A stretch of 64,000 bases of DNA from contig CM051459.1 of the NCBI GenBank assembly GCA_028095005.1, positions 314,962,513 through 315,026,512 of the forward strand. The letters run 5' to 3'. Positions 37,069 through 48,300 of this stretch are shown piece after piece. The translations under genes were made by a program, and so were the position numbers. The notes under the pieces were generated by a model, which saw nothing but the letters and a program-made list of their open reading frames with translations, had not been told where the DNA came from and ran no database searches. This DNA comes from Rhynchospora pubera. Taxonomy: Eukaryota; Streptophyta; Magnoliopsida; Poales; Cyperaceae. Numbering within the stretch: the first letter of the stretch is position 1; every line of letters begins with the position of its first letter.

Positions 37069-37879
37069 ACCCCAAGAAAAAGAAACCGAACATTGCCAAA
37101 TGTCACTTCAACGCTTCGGGAGCAAACCGAACCGTCACTTTGAACATCGCCAAATGTCACTTTTAACGGAAGCCACTCCGTCTATTGAACGTCTTGGTCA
37201 GGTACCAGATGTCACTTAACGCTCTATGCCCATCGAACGAGCGTCACCCCGCTTCCCGGGAAAGGTCAAGGGGCAACCGACTCGGGTCGCACCCGCGCGC
37301 ATAAGTTTTTAACGCCCATAAACCCAGGGGTCCGGCGTCTTTAACATCCACAAGCCCAGGGGCCTGATGTCAACTCCAAAAAAAAAAAGAAGAAAACAAC
37401 CTCAAGCACCGTATCAACCAACTTTAACGATCTGATCAGGGATCAGATGTCACTTTCAGACAACCTCTACAAAGATCAACAGGAAGTCTAAGAAACCCGT
37501 TTCGGGAAGCCCATGCCTTATAAAAACAAAAATGCAAACCATAAGAGCCTGAATCTTGATTCAGCACATTACAAAGAGAACTCGGAAAACGAGAAGATTA
37601 CAAGCGTCCAATGATGACAGTCAACCGAAACCTCCACAAGCTAAGAATTCTAGAGACTGCTGTCCCCTGCAATCCAAAGTCCACAAAAAAATATAATAAT
37701 ATGATATATTAATATTGCATTGCAGTAGTAATATTAATAATAATAATAAAAAAAAAAATATATAGAAATGCATGATAGGACCGCTAATTGCATATTTACA
37801 ATTCCCTAACAGCTCACGACACACAATCCTTTGATTTTCCCGATCTAGAGGTGCTCCTGACCATGTCGGAGGTAATTAA

Positions 37880-37901
37880 CAGTAGGGGCTTGCGCCTACT
37901 G
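37880..37901 (+). promoter_or_regulatory. Conserved LTR-end hairpin in the solo LTR
   Basis: CAGTAGG and CCTACTG pair around GGCTTGCG, with GAGGTAATTAA before it, as in element 1. Confidence 0.7.
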
Positions 37902-38098
37902 GAAAGAAAGGACCCCTTCAAATAATAAATCCTCGTGGGAGCTCAAGACCGTACAGTTACCGCGCTTCGGGGTGGTATCGGTATCGGCCTCTTGAGGCTC
38001 GCGAGGGGTATCTGATCCGCATTCTTTAATGCCCCTCAATCCGAGACCGGATTTTCCTCTGTTGATCCGAGGGCCGTGAAAAAGTGCGAGACACAAGC

Positions 38099-38316
38099 TT
38101 ACCCGTCCTCGTACGTTCCAAGAAGGCGAGTTGGTACTGGTATTAAAATGACCGATACTAGGAAGGCATCACGGCCCTAAATTCTCACCCAACTGGGAAG
38201 GTCCTTATATAATCGACAGAGTCTATGAAGGAGGAGCATACCTGCTGATCGATAAAGACGGAAAACATCCCATGACTCCAATCAGTGGGAGATACCTGAA
38301 GAAATACTACGCCTAG
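38099..38316 (+). pseudogene. pol: Element 1 integrase C-terminus (continuation after the solo LTR)
   Basis: Removing the LTR and one CAAGC joins this in frame to 33,095. It carries the basic RPRTFQEGELVLV stretch and the GPKFSPNWEGPYII (chromatin-binding, GPY/F-type) module, and ends YLKKYYA at TAG 38314-38316. One in-frame TGA (38149-38151) stands where relatives have Arg, fitting a CGA-to-TGA transition at a CpG. Confidence 0.88.
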
Positions 38317-38329
38317 TGTTTCGCCTGTA

Positions 38330-40450
38330 TGCAAAAAAATATATAATGTAATAAAATAAAAATAAAAAAAAAACAAATAAGCAAAAACACAAAAAATAAT
38401 AGGAGTTGCCCCATGAAGTTTAAGCCTCTGTGGCGTCTGAGGGCACACCCCGGTGCTCGACTAACCATGTCTTGTAGCACCAGAGACCATGTCCTATGAA
38501 TCCCCCTAAGGACGAGAGTCTCAAACCACAGCTAGTATTGAGGAAGACTGTGTGGCTTCTGAATGTATAGGCAGTGGAAATTCACCCCAACAGCCCAATG
38601 AAAAGGCTTTAAGGTTCACTCAGCCTTAAGGATCATTGAGGGCACCACACGGTGCTCGGCAAACTTTGTCTTGTAGCACCAAATCGGTCTTGGAGGTCAT
38701 TTACTCGCAACCCACCGCGGTCAACCAGAAGAACCCTGGCTATGCCCAGCAACCGATGGAGAAGAGACAACCGACATCCTCGACGAATTCAACCGCCCGA
38801 TGAAAAGGCTTTAAGGTTCACCCAGCCTTAAGGATCATTGAGGGCATTCCCTGGTGCTCGACAAATCTTGTCTAGTAGCACCAAACCAGTCTTGGAAGTC
38901 ATTCACTCACAACCCACCGTGGTCAACCAGAAGAACCCTGCCTCTGCCCAGCAGCCGATGGAAAAGAGACGACCGACATCCTCGACGAATTCAACCGCCC
39001 AATGAAAAGGCCTTAGGGTTCATCCAGCCTTAGGGATCATTGAGGGCACCACACACCACATCCCCAAATACCTGACAAGCCTTGACTGGCAGCACCGACT
39101 TCAGCAAATCAAGCCAAACCCCCCAGTCTTGTTAGTCCGCCCGACATGATGAGAATACTCTGACAACCCGTGATGGAGGATTAACCATGTTCTGATCACC
39201 CGATCGTAGGAAATTTCATCGGAACGCCATCCCAAAGAATGTCTGACTCAAAGTTCCAACAAGCACTGGAATCACACGGGGTCGCTGCCAGAAGACAGAC
39301 TTCTTCCGTTTCCCAACCCAGGACACCTTGGGGAAGGAAAGTCCCGACCGCCTCAATCTCCCATCAAAGGAAACAAGATGATAGGGGGCAACCGAGAGCG
39401 ATCCCTAAAAAACCAAAAAGGAACTCAACAAAGAAGGAATTTCCCCCTTTCTTGAGAACCGATAACTTGACATCTGCTTCAAGGATAACCAGCATAGAGT
39501 GGCTATGCTATAACTATTCTAGTTGCAAGAAGTCCCACCGGAACACTACCTTGGGAGACACCCAAAACCATGGAGTCAGCGGAGTCACCACTAGCAGACA
39601 GATTCCAACCAGTTCCCCAAACTAGGATGCCTTGGAAGAAAGAGTCCCAATCACCCCCAGTCTCCCTCCAAAAGAAGGAAGATGACATGGAATAACCGAG
39701 AGCTATCCCTGAAGAAACAAAAGGAACTTGACCAGAAAGAAACTCGTGAAGCCCAGTAACCTCAACGAGCTACTCCGAGAGCATCAACAAGAAGCAGTCA
39801 CACCTTGGCTACCCTAATTCCGGAAAAGTCCCACCGGAGTGCCGCCTCAAGAGATGCCTGACTCGGAACTCTAATGCTGGACACTTCCTCCAACCTCCCT
39901 TCGAAAGAGATAGACGATAGGGAACAACCGAGAGCTATCCCTGAAGAAACTAGAAGGGCCTTAACAAGGAAAGATTTTCTCTCCAATAACCCCGACGTGT
40001 TGCTTCAGGAACAACCAACACGAAGTGGTCACACCGTGACTACTCTAACCACCAAAGTCCCACCGGAGTGCCACCTCAGCAGACGCCTAATTCGGAACTC
40101 TAACGTTGGACGCTTACTTCAACCTCCCTTTAAAGGAAGGAAACGACATGGAGCAACCCGAGAACTATCCCTGAAGAGACGAAAAGGGGGCTCAACAAAG
40201 AAAGAATTTTCTCTCTTCAATAACCCCGACAATTTACCTCAGGGATAACCAACATGGAGTACCCATGCTGCAATCGTCCTAATAACCAGAAGTCCCACCG
40301 GAGTGCCACCTCAGGAGGCGCCTGACTTGGAACCCCCAACACTGGATAAAAGCTTTTGGGAACAAGGACCTCCGCCTTTTTCCCCAGACCTGGACTCTTC
40401 ACCACTCCAACCGCCCCTTAAATGAAGGCAGGGGGCAGGAGGAGATATCC
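38330..40450 (+). repeat. Two tandem-repeat fields in the element 1 3' region
   Basis: The first field (about 38,590-39,050) has ~210-bp units with 'gaaaaggctttaaggttca' and 'gatcattgagggca'. The second (about 39,240-40,440) has 220-300-bp units with 'agtcccaccggagtgccacc', near 39,533, 39,830, 40,052 and 40,293. The pol-to-LTR region of Tat elements is known to grow such tandem arrays. Not coding. Confidence 0.75.
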
Positions 40451-40546
40451 TGAGAGCTATCCCTCAATAAACCAAAAAGAGACCCAACAAGGAAAGGATT
40501 TCCTGGGATTTAAGCCAGGAACCCCTAATTTTGAGTTACATGAAAG

Positions 40547-42927
40547 GATGATGTCACACCCCATAACCGAGATACGAGGCGTGAGGTGACACAGTATCTC
40601 ATCATCCATCCGACGGCCCGTCAACCTACGTCACAACATAGATAAAAGCAAAACGGAGTCAGCTACAAAGCCGAGTAACCAGTTATTTAACGACGCAGCT
40701 TCTCTATAACTAATTTATATAACAAATATAAAAAGATCGGATTAATCCACACATCAATAACAATAAAATTAAATGTATTTCACAGAGATCAACGGTTCTA
40801 GATTTTCTCAAATCACTTTCACATTAGCGTGAATCCCTCTTTAGGCGATTCCGCTTCATATTCCATTCCACATTTCCATTTCAAATCAAGTCACATCAGA
40901 GACCCGTTGACTCGCAAAATACATCAGTCACAATACTCATATATCAATTCAATCAAATAAACAAACGAAATTTAAATCAATCAATACAAAATTTAAATTA
41001 TAGAGAAGTCTGGTTACCTGACGAGTGATTCAGAAAAATCAAACGACACGATTATCGTGTAGAACTTGAATTCTAATCGGAATGATGATCACACATATCT
41101 TCGTATTTAAATGGAATATATTTTATTGGAGATATCAAAATTGAATGAAAAATGAAAATCAAAGTGGGAGTCTGGTTTTATTTTTTTCGGATCGGTGATA
41201 ATGAGATGGACATGGAACGGTTACATCTTTTTATGAGTGAAAGGCCGTAGGCAAATTAAAATGTTACAGTTATTATTATTATTTTTTTGAGCGGTTATAA
41301 CTTATACGAGGAACAAGGGAAAAGGGAAATGAAAAGTATTTTTGGAAGGCAAATTGATACGTGGACTTTCGAGATTAAAAAAAAGGCAGCCACGTTTAGG
41401 AAACTATAAAAAGAGATGATTAGATATAGACAAAATAGTAGATGGACCATTGGTATTAATATAGGTTTTTGTCTTTTGACTAATAACAGATATGTAAATC
41501 AAATCGTAGATGGAAATAATAATTTTTTTTTAAGACACAAAGAAAAACAATACTAATTATATTATGTCAAACTACATAGTTTTCAGGATATTCAAAATAA
41601 TTGAAAATTTTGGGGTGTTACTTTCTTCCCTCCTTCAATAGAATTTCGTCCTCGAAATTCAACGATTGGTAATTCAAATGAAACAGACCAAGTTCTAATA
41701 GGATGATGATAACAAGTCAATTGAGCAAACAAAATTCAAGTCAAACAATTTCAAATTAACTAGGACTATATCGGTACCTAAAAGAAATTTCAAACGAAAC
41801 GACAACAGACCCAACACACAGTCCGAGGAACGAATGCTCTGATACCAAATGTCACACCCCATATCCGAGATACGAGGCATGAGGTGACACAGTATCTGAT
41901 CATCCATCCGACGGCCCGTCAACCTACGTCACAACATAGATAAAAGCAAAACGGAGTCAGCTACAAAGCCGAGTAACCAGTTATTTAACGACGCAGCTTC
42001 TCTATAACTAATTTATATAACAAATATCAAAAGATCGGATTAATCCACACATCAATAACAATAAAATTAAATGTATTTCACAGAGATCAACGGGTCTAGA
42101 TTTTCTCAAATCACTTTCACATTAGCGTGAATCCCTCTTTAGGCGATTCCGCTTCACATTCCATTCCACATTTCCATCTCAAATCAAGTAACATCAGAGA
42201 CCCGTTGACTCGCAAAATACATCAGTCACAATACTCATATATCAATTCAATCAAATAAACAAACGAAATTTAAATCAATCAATACAAAAATTAAATTATA
42301 GAGAAGTCTGGTTACCTGACGAGTGATTCAGAAAAATCAAACGACACGATTATCGTGTAGAACTTGAATTCTAATCGGAATGATGATCACAAATATCTTC
42401 GTATTTAAATGGAATATATTTTATTGGAGATATCAAAATTGAATGAAAAATGAAAATCAAAGTGGGAGTATGGTTTTATTTTTTTCGGATCGGTGATAAT
42501 GAGATGGACATGGAACGGTTACATCTTTTTATGAGTGAAAGGCCGTAGGCAAATTAAAATGTTACAGTTATTATTATTATTTTTTTTGAGCGGTTATAAC
42601 TTATACGTGGAACAAGGGAAAAGGGAAATGAAAAGTATTTTTGGAAGGCAAATTGATACGTGGACTTTAGAGAGATTAAAAAAAAGGCAGCCACGTTTAG
42701 GAAACTATAAAAAGAGATGATTAGATATAGACAAAATAGTAGATGGACCATTGGCATTAATATAAGTTTTTGTCTTTTGACTAATAACAGATATGTAAAT
42801 CAAATCGTAGATGGAAATAATAATTTTTTTTAAGACACAAAGAAAAACAATACTAATTATATTATGTCAAACTACATAGTTTTCAGGATATTCAAAATAA
42901 TTGAAAATTTTGGGGTGTTACAGATGA
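40547..42927 (-). mobile_element. TRIM/LARD-like LTR retrotransposon, 1.07-kb LTRs, 228-bp interior, TSD GATGA
   Basis: LTRs at 40552-41621 and 41850-42922 start TGTCACACCCC and end GGGGTGTTACA as written on the plus strand. They differ at roughly a dozen or more positions. GATGA flanks the element at 40547-40551 and 42923-42927. Next to the right LTR lies GCTCTGATACCA (41836-41847), the complement of TGGTATCAGAGC, the primer site for initiator tRNA-Met. So the element reads on the minus strand. A polypurine tract (complement of 41622-41640) precedes the other LTR. The interior codes for nothing, so it depends on another element. Confidence 0.93.
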
Positions 42928-43889
42928 TGACCTTGGTCTTCTCTTCCCTCGAAACCTCAAACCTTGAGCCACAGATTCCCCCGGCTGCCCTGTGCATTAG
43001 ATCCTCCACCACAAAGTTTTTGGGATACCAATGCCTGCCCTGTGCATTAGATCCTCCACCATGTGACCATAAGGTAAAGGAGCATTAGCAGTACTGACTG
43101 CACAATGCATGTGCCGGATGATCACATAGGCCACGTTAATCTTCTTGTCTTTCGCGATGAGATGACGCAGATAAAATAAGGTTTCAGAATCCACAGTGTC
43201 AGACGGCTCCTCTCGAGGAAGAAGGATCTGACTGATTACCATGCGCAGAAACCTGGCGTATAACGAGGAAGAAACCTTAATCAGAAAACAAGAAGTCAAA
43301 ACCAAGAATGGAAAATCAAAACCACCAACCTGTGCATAGCCGGAAGAGAAGCTGTCGAAAGAGACCCTCTCATAGCAGTAAGGGGAAACTTAAACCAGCG
43401 ACGATATTCGTGACGACTTTCGAAAGCACGGGGCCAAGACATGAAAGTGTAGACAGGAGCTCCATCTAACGTATCCATAGTCTGCAAGAACTCCGCCAAC
43501 GCTCTCACGTTAAAAGAAAGATACTTGCCAAAGAGGAAAGAAGAAACTGAAGGGAGATTGTGATGATCATAGGAAACCCGGAGGTTAGCATAGAAAAGGC
43601 GAGTGATCTTTGGATGATAAGAGGATTTGCGACCCGTCAGTTCACGCATACCCCAGAAACCAAGCCAAGAACGGAGAAGGCGCATATGCTCATTCTCCAT
43701 TCTTCCAAAAGGGTGAAAGTAAAAACATTCAGCCACGGGACGCGCATCCGTACCCATAGACTTGTGATAACAATCGAAAGCCTCGTCATCACGAAAGAGA
43801 AAACGGTTATGAGGACCATAAGACCAGTCAGGACTGGGTAAGGGACTCTCTGCACCTCTGTAACGCTTACGGACGGGGGTGGAAGCCAT
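42928..43889 (-). pseudogene. Antisense extra ORF of element 1 (plant-transposon-protein-like), broken
   Basis: It reads opposite to element 1 between pol and the expected 3' LTR. Exon 1 is 43889-43330 (starts MASTPVRKRYRG), the intron 43329-43253 has GT/AG ends, and exon 2 starts at 43252 (FLRMVISQILLP). It is clearly homologous to the intact copy in element 2 (51,377): shared YLFRDDEAF-like, FYANLRV and SLPAMHR/HLPALHR stretches and the same intron position. It is damaged: a ~50-bp tandem duplication ('tgccctgtgcattagatcct' at 42,987 and 43,037) disrupts exon 2. The small LTR element at 42,922 cuts off the rest. A TATA-like 'cctataagata' lies about 60 bases upstream. Confidence 0.8.
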
Positions 43890-44247
43890 TCTAGATGATA
43901 AAAGGGGAGTAGAAGAGATGGTAAGCAAGGAAACAGATGAATTTTATCTTATAGGCGCTTGGGTTTTTAAGGCGTAGTCAAGAAGAATTCATTAAGCGTC
44001 ACATGCAAGCTGAATGCAATGACAGACAAGGGCACGTCACAGAACATGCCAAAAGCAGTCAAAAGACTGAACCTATGATATCATCATCCTGTACAATTCT
44101 TGACCAAAGGATCTCCTGGCCTACAGATCAAGATTTCAGGAACCCCAGTCATCAAAATTAGGGAAAAGGAACAATATCTTGAAGAAGCCTGTGAAGTATC
44201 GACCGTAGCAGATTATCAAGAACCCATTCAAGAAATGACTCGCCGAA

Positions 44248-44715
44248 TGGCAACATGAGACATTTCTTCCACAAAATATTTTTCCTAAGCTCTACAAAAT
44301 CCCACAACCAAATTTCCACAAAAATAAATGGCCTATTGATAGTGCTGGCCTAAAACCTACTATCACCGGTATACGTTCATCCTACCGGTTTCTAAAAGAT
44401 GAACGAGGGTTTCTATATTTGTCCCTTAAACAAAATAAATAACAAATTCTTCTGTTCCTATTTTTGCAGGTATATGGAGCAGCTGAAGCCTTATGTCCTT
44501 GGAATAAAAAAAGTAAGAAATATCTTGCTTTATGGCAACATTAGATATTTCTTCCACAAAATTTCCAAACTCCACAAAATTCCACTTATAAAATGGTCAA
44601 TTGTTGGAGTGAACCATAACTCAACCAACAACGGTGAGTTCATTATACCGTTCTAAAATAATGAACAGGATTTTAGGAGTTTTGTTCCTTAAACAAAACA
44701 AACTAGAAATCTACT
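44248..44715. repeat. Diverged direct duplication, ~285-bp spacing
   Basis: Two copies begin 'atggcaaca' (44,248 and 44,533), share 'atttcttccacaaaat', and end with 'tccttaaacaaaa' blocks. No coding function seen. It lies upstream of the element 1 antisense ORF. Confidence 0.6.
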
Positions 44716-44953
44716 GCATCAACCAAGAGAGACGATGCTATGGATCATAACTTAATATCACGAGAATGCTATGTTAGTTTGAAACTTATGATAAGATCCA
44801 GCGAGACACAAAGCAACAAAGCATGGAATACTACTGCAAAGTCTGGAGGATATCATACATAGAATACTGTCGCGATACAGTCATATAATACAAACTAACA
44901 TAAGGGCTCATACACCCGTGGTATAATACAAAAGTGGAATAACTAAAGCGAAA

Positions 44954-45339
44954 TCAGACATCTGGGCCTCCCTCAGGCTCCAGAAAAGGCTCAGCAACGT
45001 CCGGAGGAAGCGATCTCGCATCAGGAACTGGCTCCATGATGAATCCTGAGAGCAGAAAAGAGAATCAGTAAGATATGCGGATCATCCACCTGATAAAGAA
45101 TAGACAAAACAAAAGAGAAACGTACCAGTGCTGTCAGGAGTCGGACACTCCTGTGTAAAGCTGGCGTCAACCGGTCTCATCCCTGAATCAACTGGACCTG
45201 CCTCCGACCTCCCACGATCAGTCATAAGGTCGGCATAAAGGAAATCCACAAAGGAATACCCAGCTACATGATCAGATCCAAGTCAGAATGAGACAGAATA
45301 TACCGGACCAAATTTAAAAAGGGGAGAATACTTACGAGG
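44954..45339 (-). pseudogene. 3' exons of an unidentified spliced gene, cut by element 2
   Basis: The minus strand shows two exons with consensus splice sites: 45263-45126 and 45045-44954, in matching phase, ending at a TGA (44956-44954). The encoded C-terminus includes YSFVDFLYADLMTDRGRSE and an acidic end EPFLEPEGGPDV. A further upstream donor (GTAAGT, complement of 45335-45330) follows only 4 bases of exon before the element 2 LTR at 45,340. The rest of the gene should therefore lie beyond element 2. I do not recognise the family. It may be a second gene of an antisense transposon unit or a host gene fragment. Confidence 0.45.
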
Positions 45340-48300
45340 TGTCTCGCACTTTTTCAGTCCAACCACGGAAGAACAGATAGCCTTCTATGGGGCGAAGAAA
45401 ATGCGGATCAGATACCCCTTGAGTCCCCTAGAATTCGAACACCACTGCCCGTTTTACGAACGAAAGATAGCAATGCGACCCTAGGGACCTCAAGAGTTGA
45501 TTGTTTGTGTGTAGGTCCTTTCCTTCCAACAGGCGTAAGCCCCTGCTGTTAATTACCTCCGGTCTGAGTCCGAGTTGGGAATCAGACAAGAGCACCTCTA
45601 GATCGGGAATAATCAAATGATTAGGCATTAAAAGCAATCGGAGTCAGTTTTATTTTATTTTGATGACTAGTGTTTAGTGGGGTTTAAATGAAGGCAACAC
45701 AAAATAGTCAAGAATTGAAATAATGCAATGAAAACATTCAATATCAAACATGAACAATGAAAATTATTGCACTGGGTCAGATTCTTTGGTCACAGTTTTA
45801 AGACACTTTGGGTTGACTTTACTTTGCTGGGTAGGGCTTGGTGCCGTCACTCAGATTTTTGAGTTTGATACTAGGAAATTTGGGTATCCTAGATCAGTCC
45901 TCAATCGTTCGGGGATTTAGAGATTCTTGGGGTTTTCGTTCAAGTTTCGAGTACAGATGCACTATGCCTCCTTTTGACAAAAACTTTTGTGTTGCCATCG
46001 GTTGACTTTTCCTCTAGTCGCCTAGTCAACGGAATTTGACTTTTGAGTTTTAAATTTTGAGTTTGGATTCTTGAGTTTTGCTCTCGAAATTTGGACTTTT
46101 AAATTTGCACTTTTAAATTGCCTTTTGGAATTTAAACTTCTGAGTTTGGACTTTGGACTTTTGAGTAACACTTTTGGAATTTTTAAATTTGCACTTTTGA
46201 GCTCACATTTTTAAATTTATTTTGTGACCTTGATATGGTATTTTTTGTTGTTTGAATTTTGTTTGTAGATTTTGGTGCTTGACTGTACCTGCTGTCCAGA
46301 ACATAAAATGTTCAAAAGATTTTGTTAAGGAATTTAATTCTTGACTTAATCATGTGCATTTATTATTACCATTTTAAACATTTTTAGACTTTAATTTTAA
46401 AGTGTTTTATTTATTTTTTTTTTTTATATTTTTATGTTTGACCATGACATGATATATCAAAATATTCCTCATATTTTTCTTGACATTTTGATATTTTATG
46501 AGAATTTTTCTGATTTTCTAGCTATTTTTAATGTGTTTTTTGAAGTTTTCTACTTTGTGGAATTTTCTGATTGGTTGTGACGTGCTGTTCTGCTGTTATG
46601 TTTGTCAGAGATTCGCTACAGGATGAACGTCACAGAAGATCAAATAAGGCGCTGAGGATTTAAGTCGACTGAGTCGCTTGGCTTACGCCCGTGACTATGC
46701 GCCGAACGAGTCAGGATTGGGTTCGGACTTAGTCCGTGGGTTTCACTTGTCGGTATTGCTGCTTGGGTGAACCGTGCTTATGCAGATCTCTGACTCGCCT
46801 CCCTCCCTCTTTCGTGAGTATGATTTCTGATATTCTTCCGTTCGACTGGACGCCTCCCTTGATGGTGTCAGTGGGAATTTCCGGTGACCGCATCGGCTGT
46901 AGCCAGGTTGTAAAGGGTCGTAGCCTCTGCTGAAGTTGCCTCTGTTGTGAATTGGGGTTGCATTCGACGAATTGAGGTGTTCTAGCTACTGATTTGATTT
47001 AGTCTGCAACAGTGACGGAGAGCAGCTAACTGATGAACGCAGCGATGAATTGTCTTGGCGAAAGCATTGTGAAGCATCTCGAGAGGGTCATGAAGTCACC
47101 TACGTGCTCAATTTTACATTGCACTTCCTAATTTGAGGTAATATACTTTGACTTTCCTTTTGGTCTGGTGAGCTTGTGAACTGAAATTCAACCTTTGCAT
47201 GGGACTTGCTTTGTGGATTGTCAGAACATGTATCTTCCAATTCCTTTCACATCTCTTATTACCTCATTGAACTTGCCATATGGGAAGAAGTAACAGGTGC
47301 TTAAACATTGAGTCCCTAGTTTTCACTTTAGACTTGTTTCACTTATTGACCGTGTAAGCTCCAAGGCTTAGAGGTCAGACCATGACCATGACATTTGTTT
47401 GTTCAATCAATTAAGATGAAACTTGAACTGGTGATGTACAGATCCATCTTATTCACTTTAGCCCCTAATATTTTTTATTTTTCAGCACAAACTTAATTTC
47501 ACTTAATCCTGAACTATTTATCAAATTTTGGGGATTCATTTTTGAGGCAACTTCATACAGCCCAACTTATATTCAAGGATCACTTACTTTCACATGTCAG
47601 TTGAGTTTAGTTATGTAGGCACAATTCCATATATTCCCTTGCTTCAGATATTTTCTAGTTCATTTTTTTATTCTTCATGGATGGCCATTTTATACAAACA
47701 AACTTATTCACTTACTAATGCTGAATGACTTGGACTGGAACCATTGACATTTTACTTAGAGGACATGATTTTATACGGTTTGATAGGCATATCAATTCAA
47801 CCAAAAGGAAGCTATAACAGTGGCAGAATTTTGAAACATACATGCATTACTTCTTTAACTTATTCTTTATGTTTAGATGCAGACCTACTATGTATTATTA
47901 TTTTTAGTATATATGACCTTGAAACTTGACTTAAGAAGCAACTCTTTTTATCAAGAACTCAAAGTACTTATTGTTTGCTAAATAAGAAATGGACCCTTTG
48001 TTCTAAGGACATGAACTTCAACTTCAAGCCCACTCTTAAACAGAAATGAAGGAAAAGACTATTCTAATACACATTTTTTTACTGTGAGATGCTGACATAA
48101 TTAAGGACACAGATTTTCTGAAATAAAGACTCCTACATGCATGACTCTACTTTCTACATATTATAACTTTTTTTTACTGAATACAGGTTCTTTTGCACAT
48201 ATACCCTGGACTTTATTCTATTATATTTTTACTAAGTTCAGCAACTTATGTTATTTAGTTTGTATATGACAGTGACAACTAAACATATATTGGAATATGA

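Larger units (their letters stand above)
33091..38098 (+). mobile_element. Solo LTR (4,998 bp) of a Tat/Ogre-type element with TSD CAAGC
   Basis: LTR 33096-38093 starts TGTTGAACCC and ends GTGCGAGACA, with CAAGC at 33091-33095 and 38094-38098. The flanks are halves of one integrase gene, which fixes the boundaries. U3 contains GGCCCA boxes and a CTCTCTATAAATAGG TATA at about 34,818. The R/U5 part (about 3.3 kb) is filled with repeated hairpins (35,904-37,068) and ends with the conserved LTR-end hairpin. There is no internal region, so it arose by LTR-LTR recombination. Confidence 0.93.
16135..45339 (+). mobile_element. Element 1: old Tat/Ogre-type Ty3-gypsy retrotransposon, nested and interrupted
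   Basis: Order on the plus strand: giant 5' LTR, duplicated primer-binding site, gag, a long acidic spacer, RT, RNase H, second (archaeal-type) RNase H, integrase, a tandem-repeat region, an antisense ORF. Two RNase H domains and an antisense ORF before the 3' LTR are hallmarks of the Tat lineage. It is interrupted by a solo LTR at 33,096-38,093 and by a small LTR element at 40,552-42,922. No 3' LTR is reached before element 2 begins at 45,340, so its right end is either beyond element 2 or lost; the end coordinate is a limit, not a boundary. Several stops and a frameshift mean it is defective. Confidence 0.75.
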
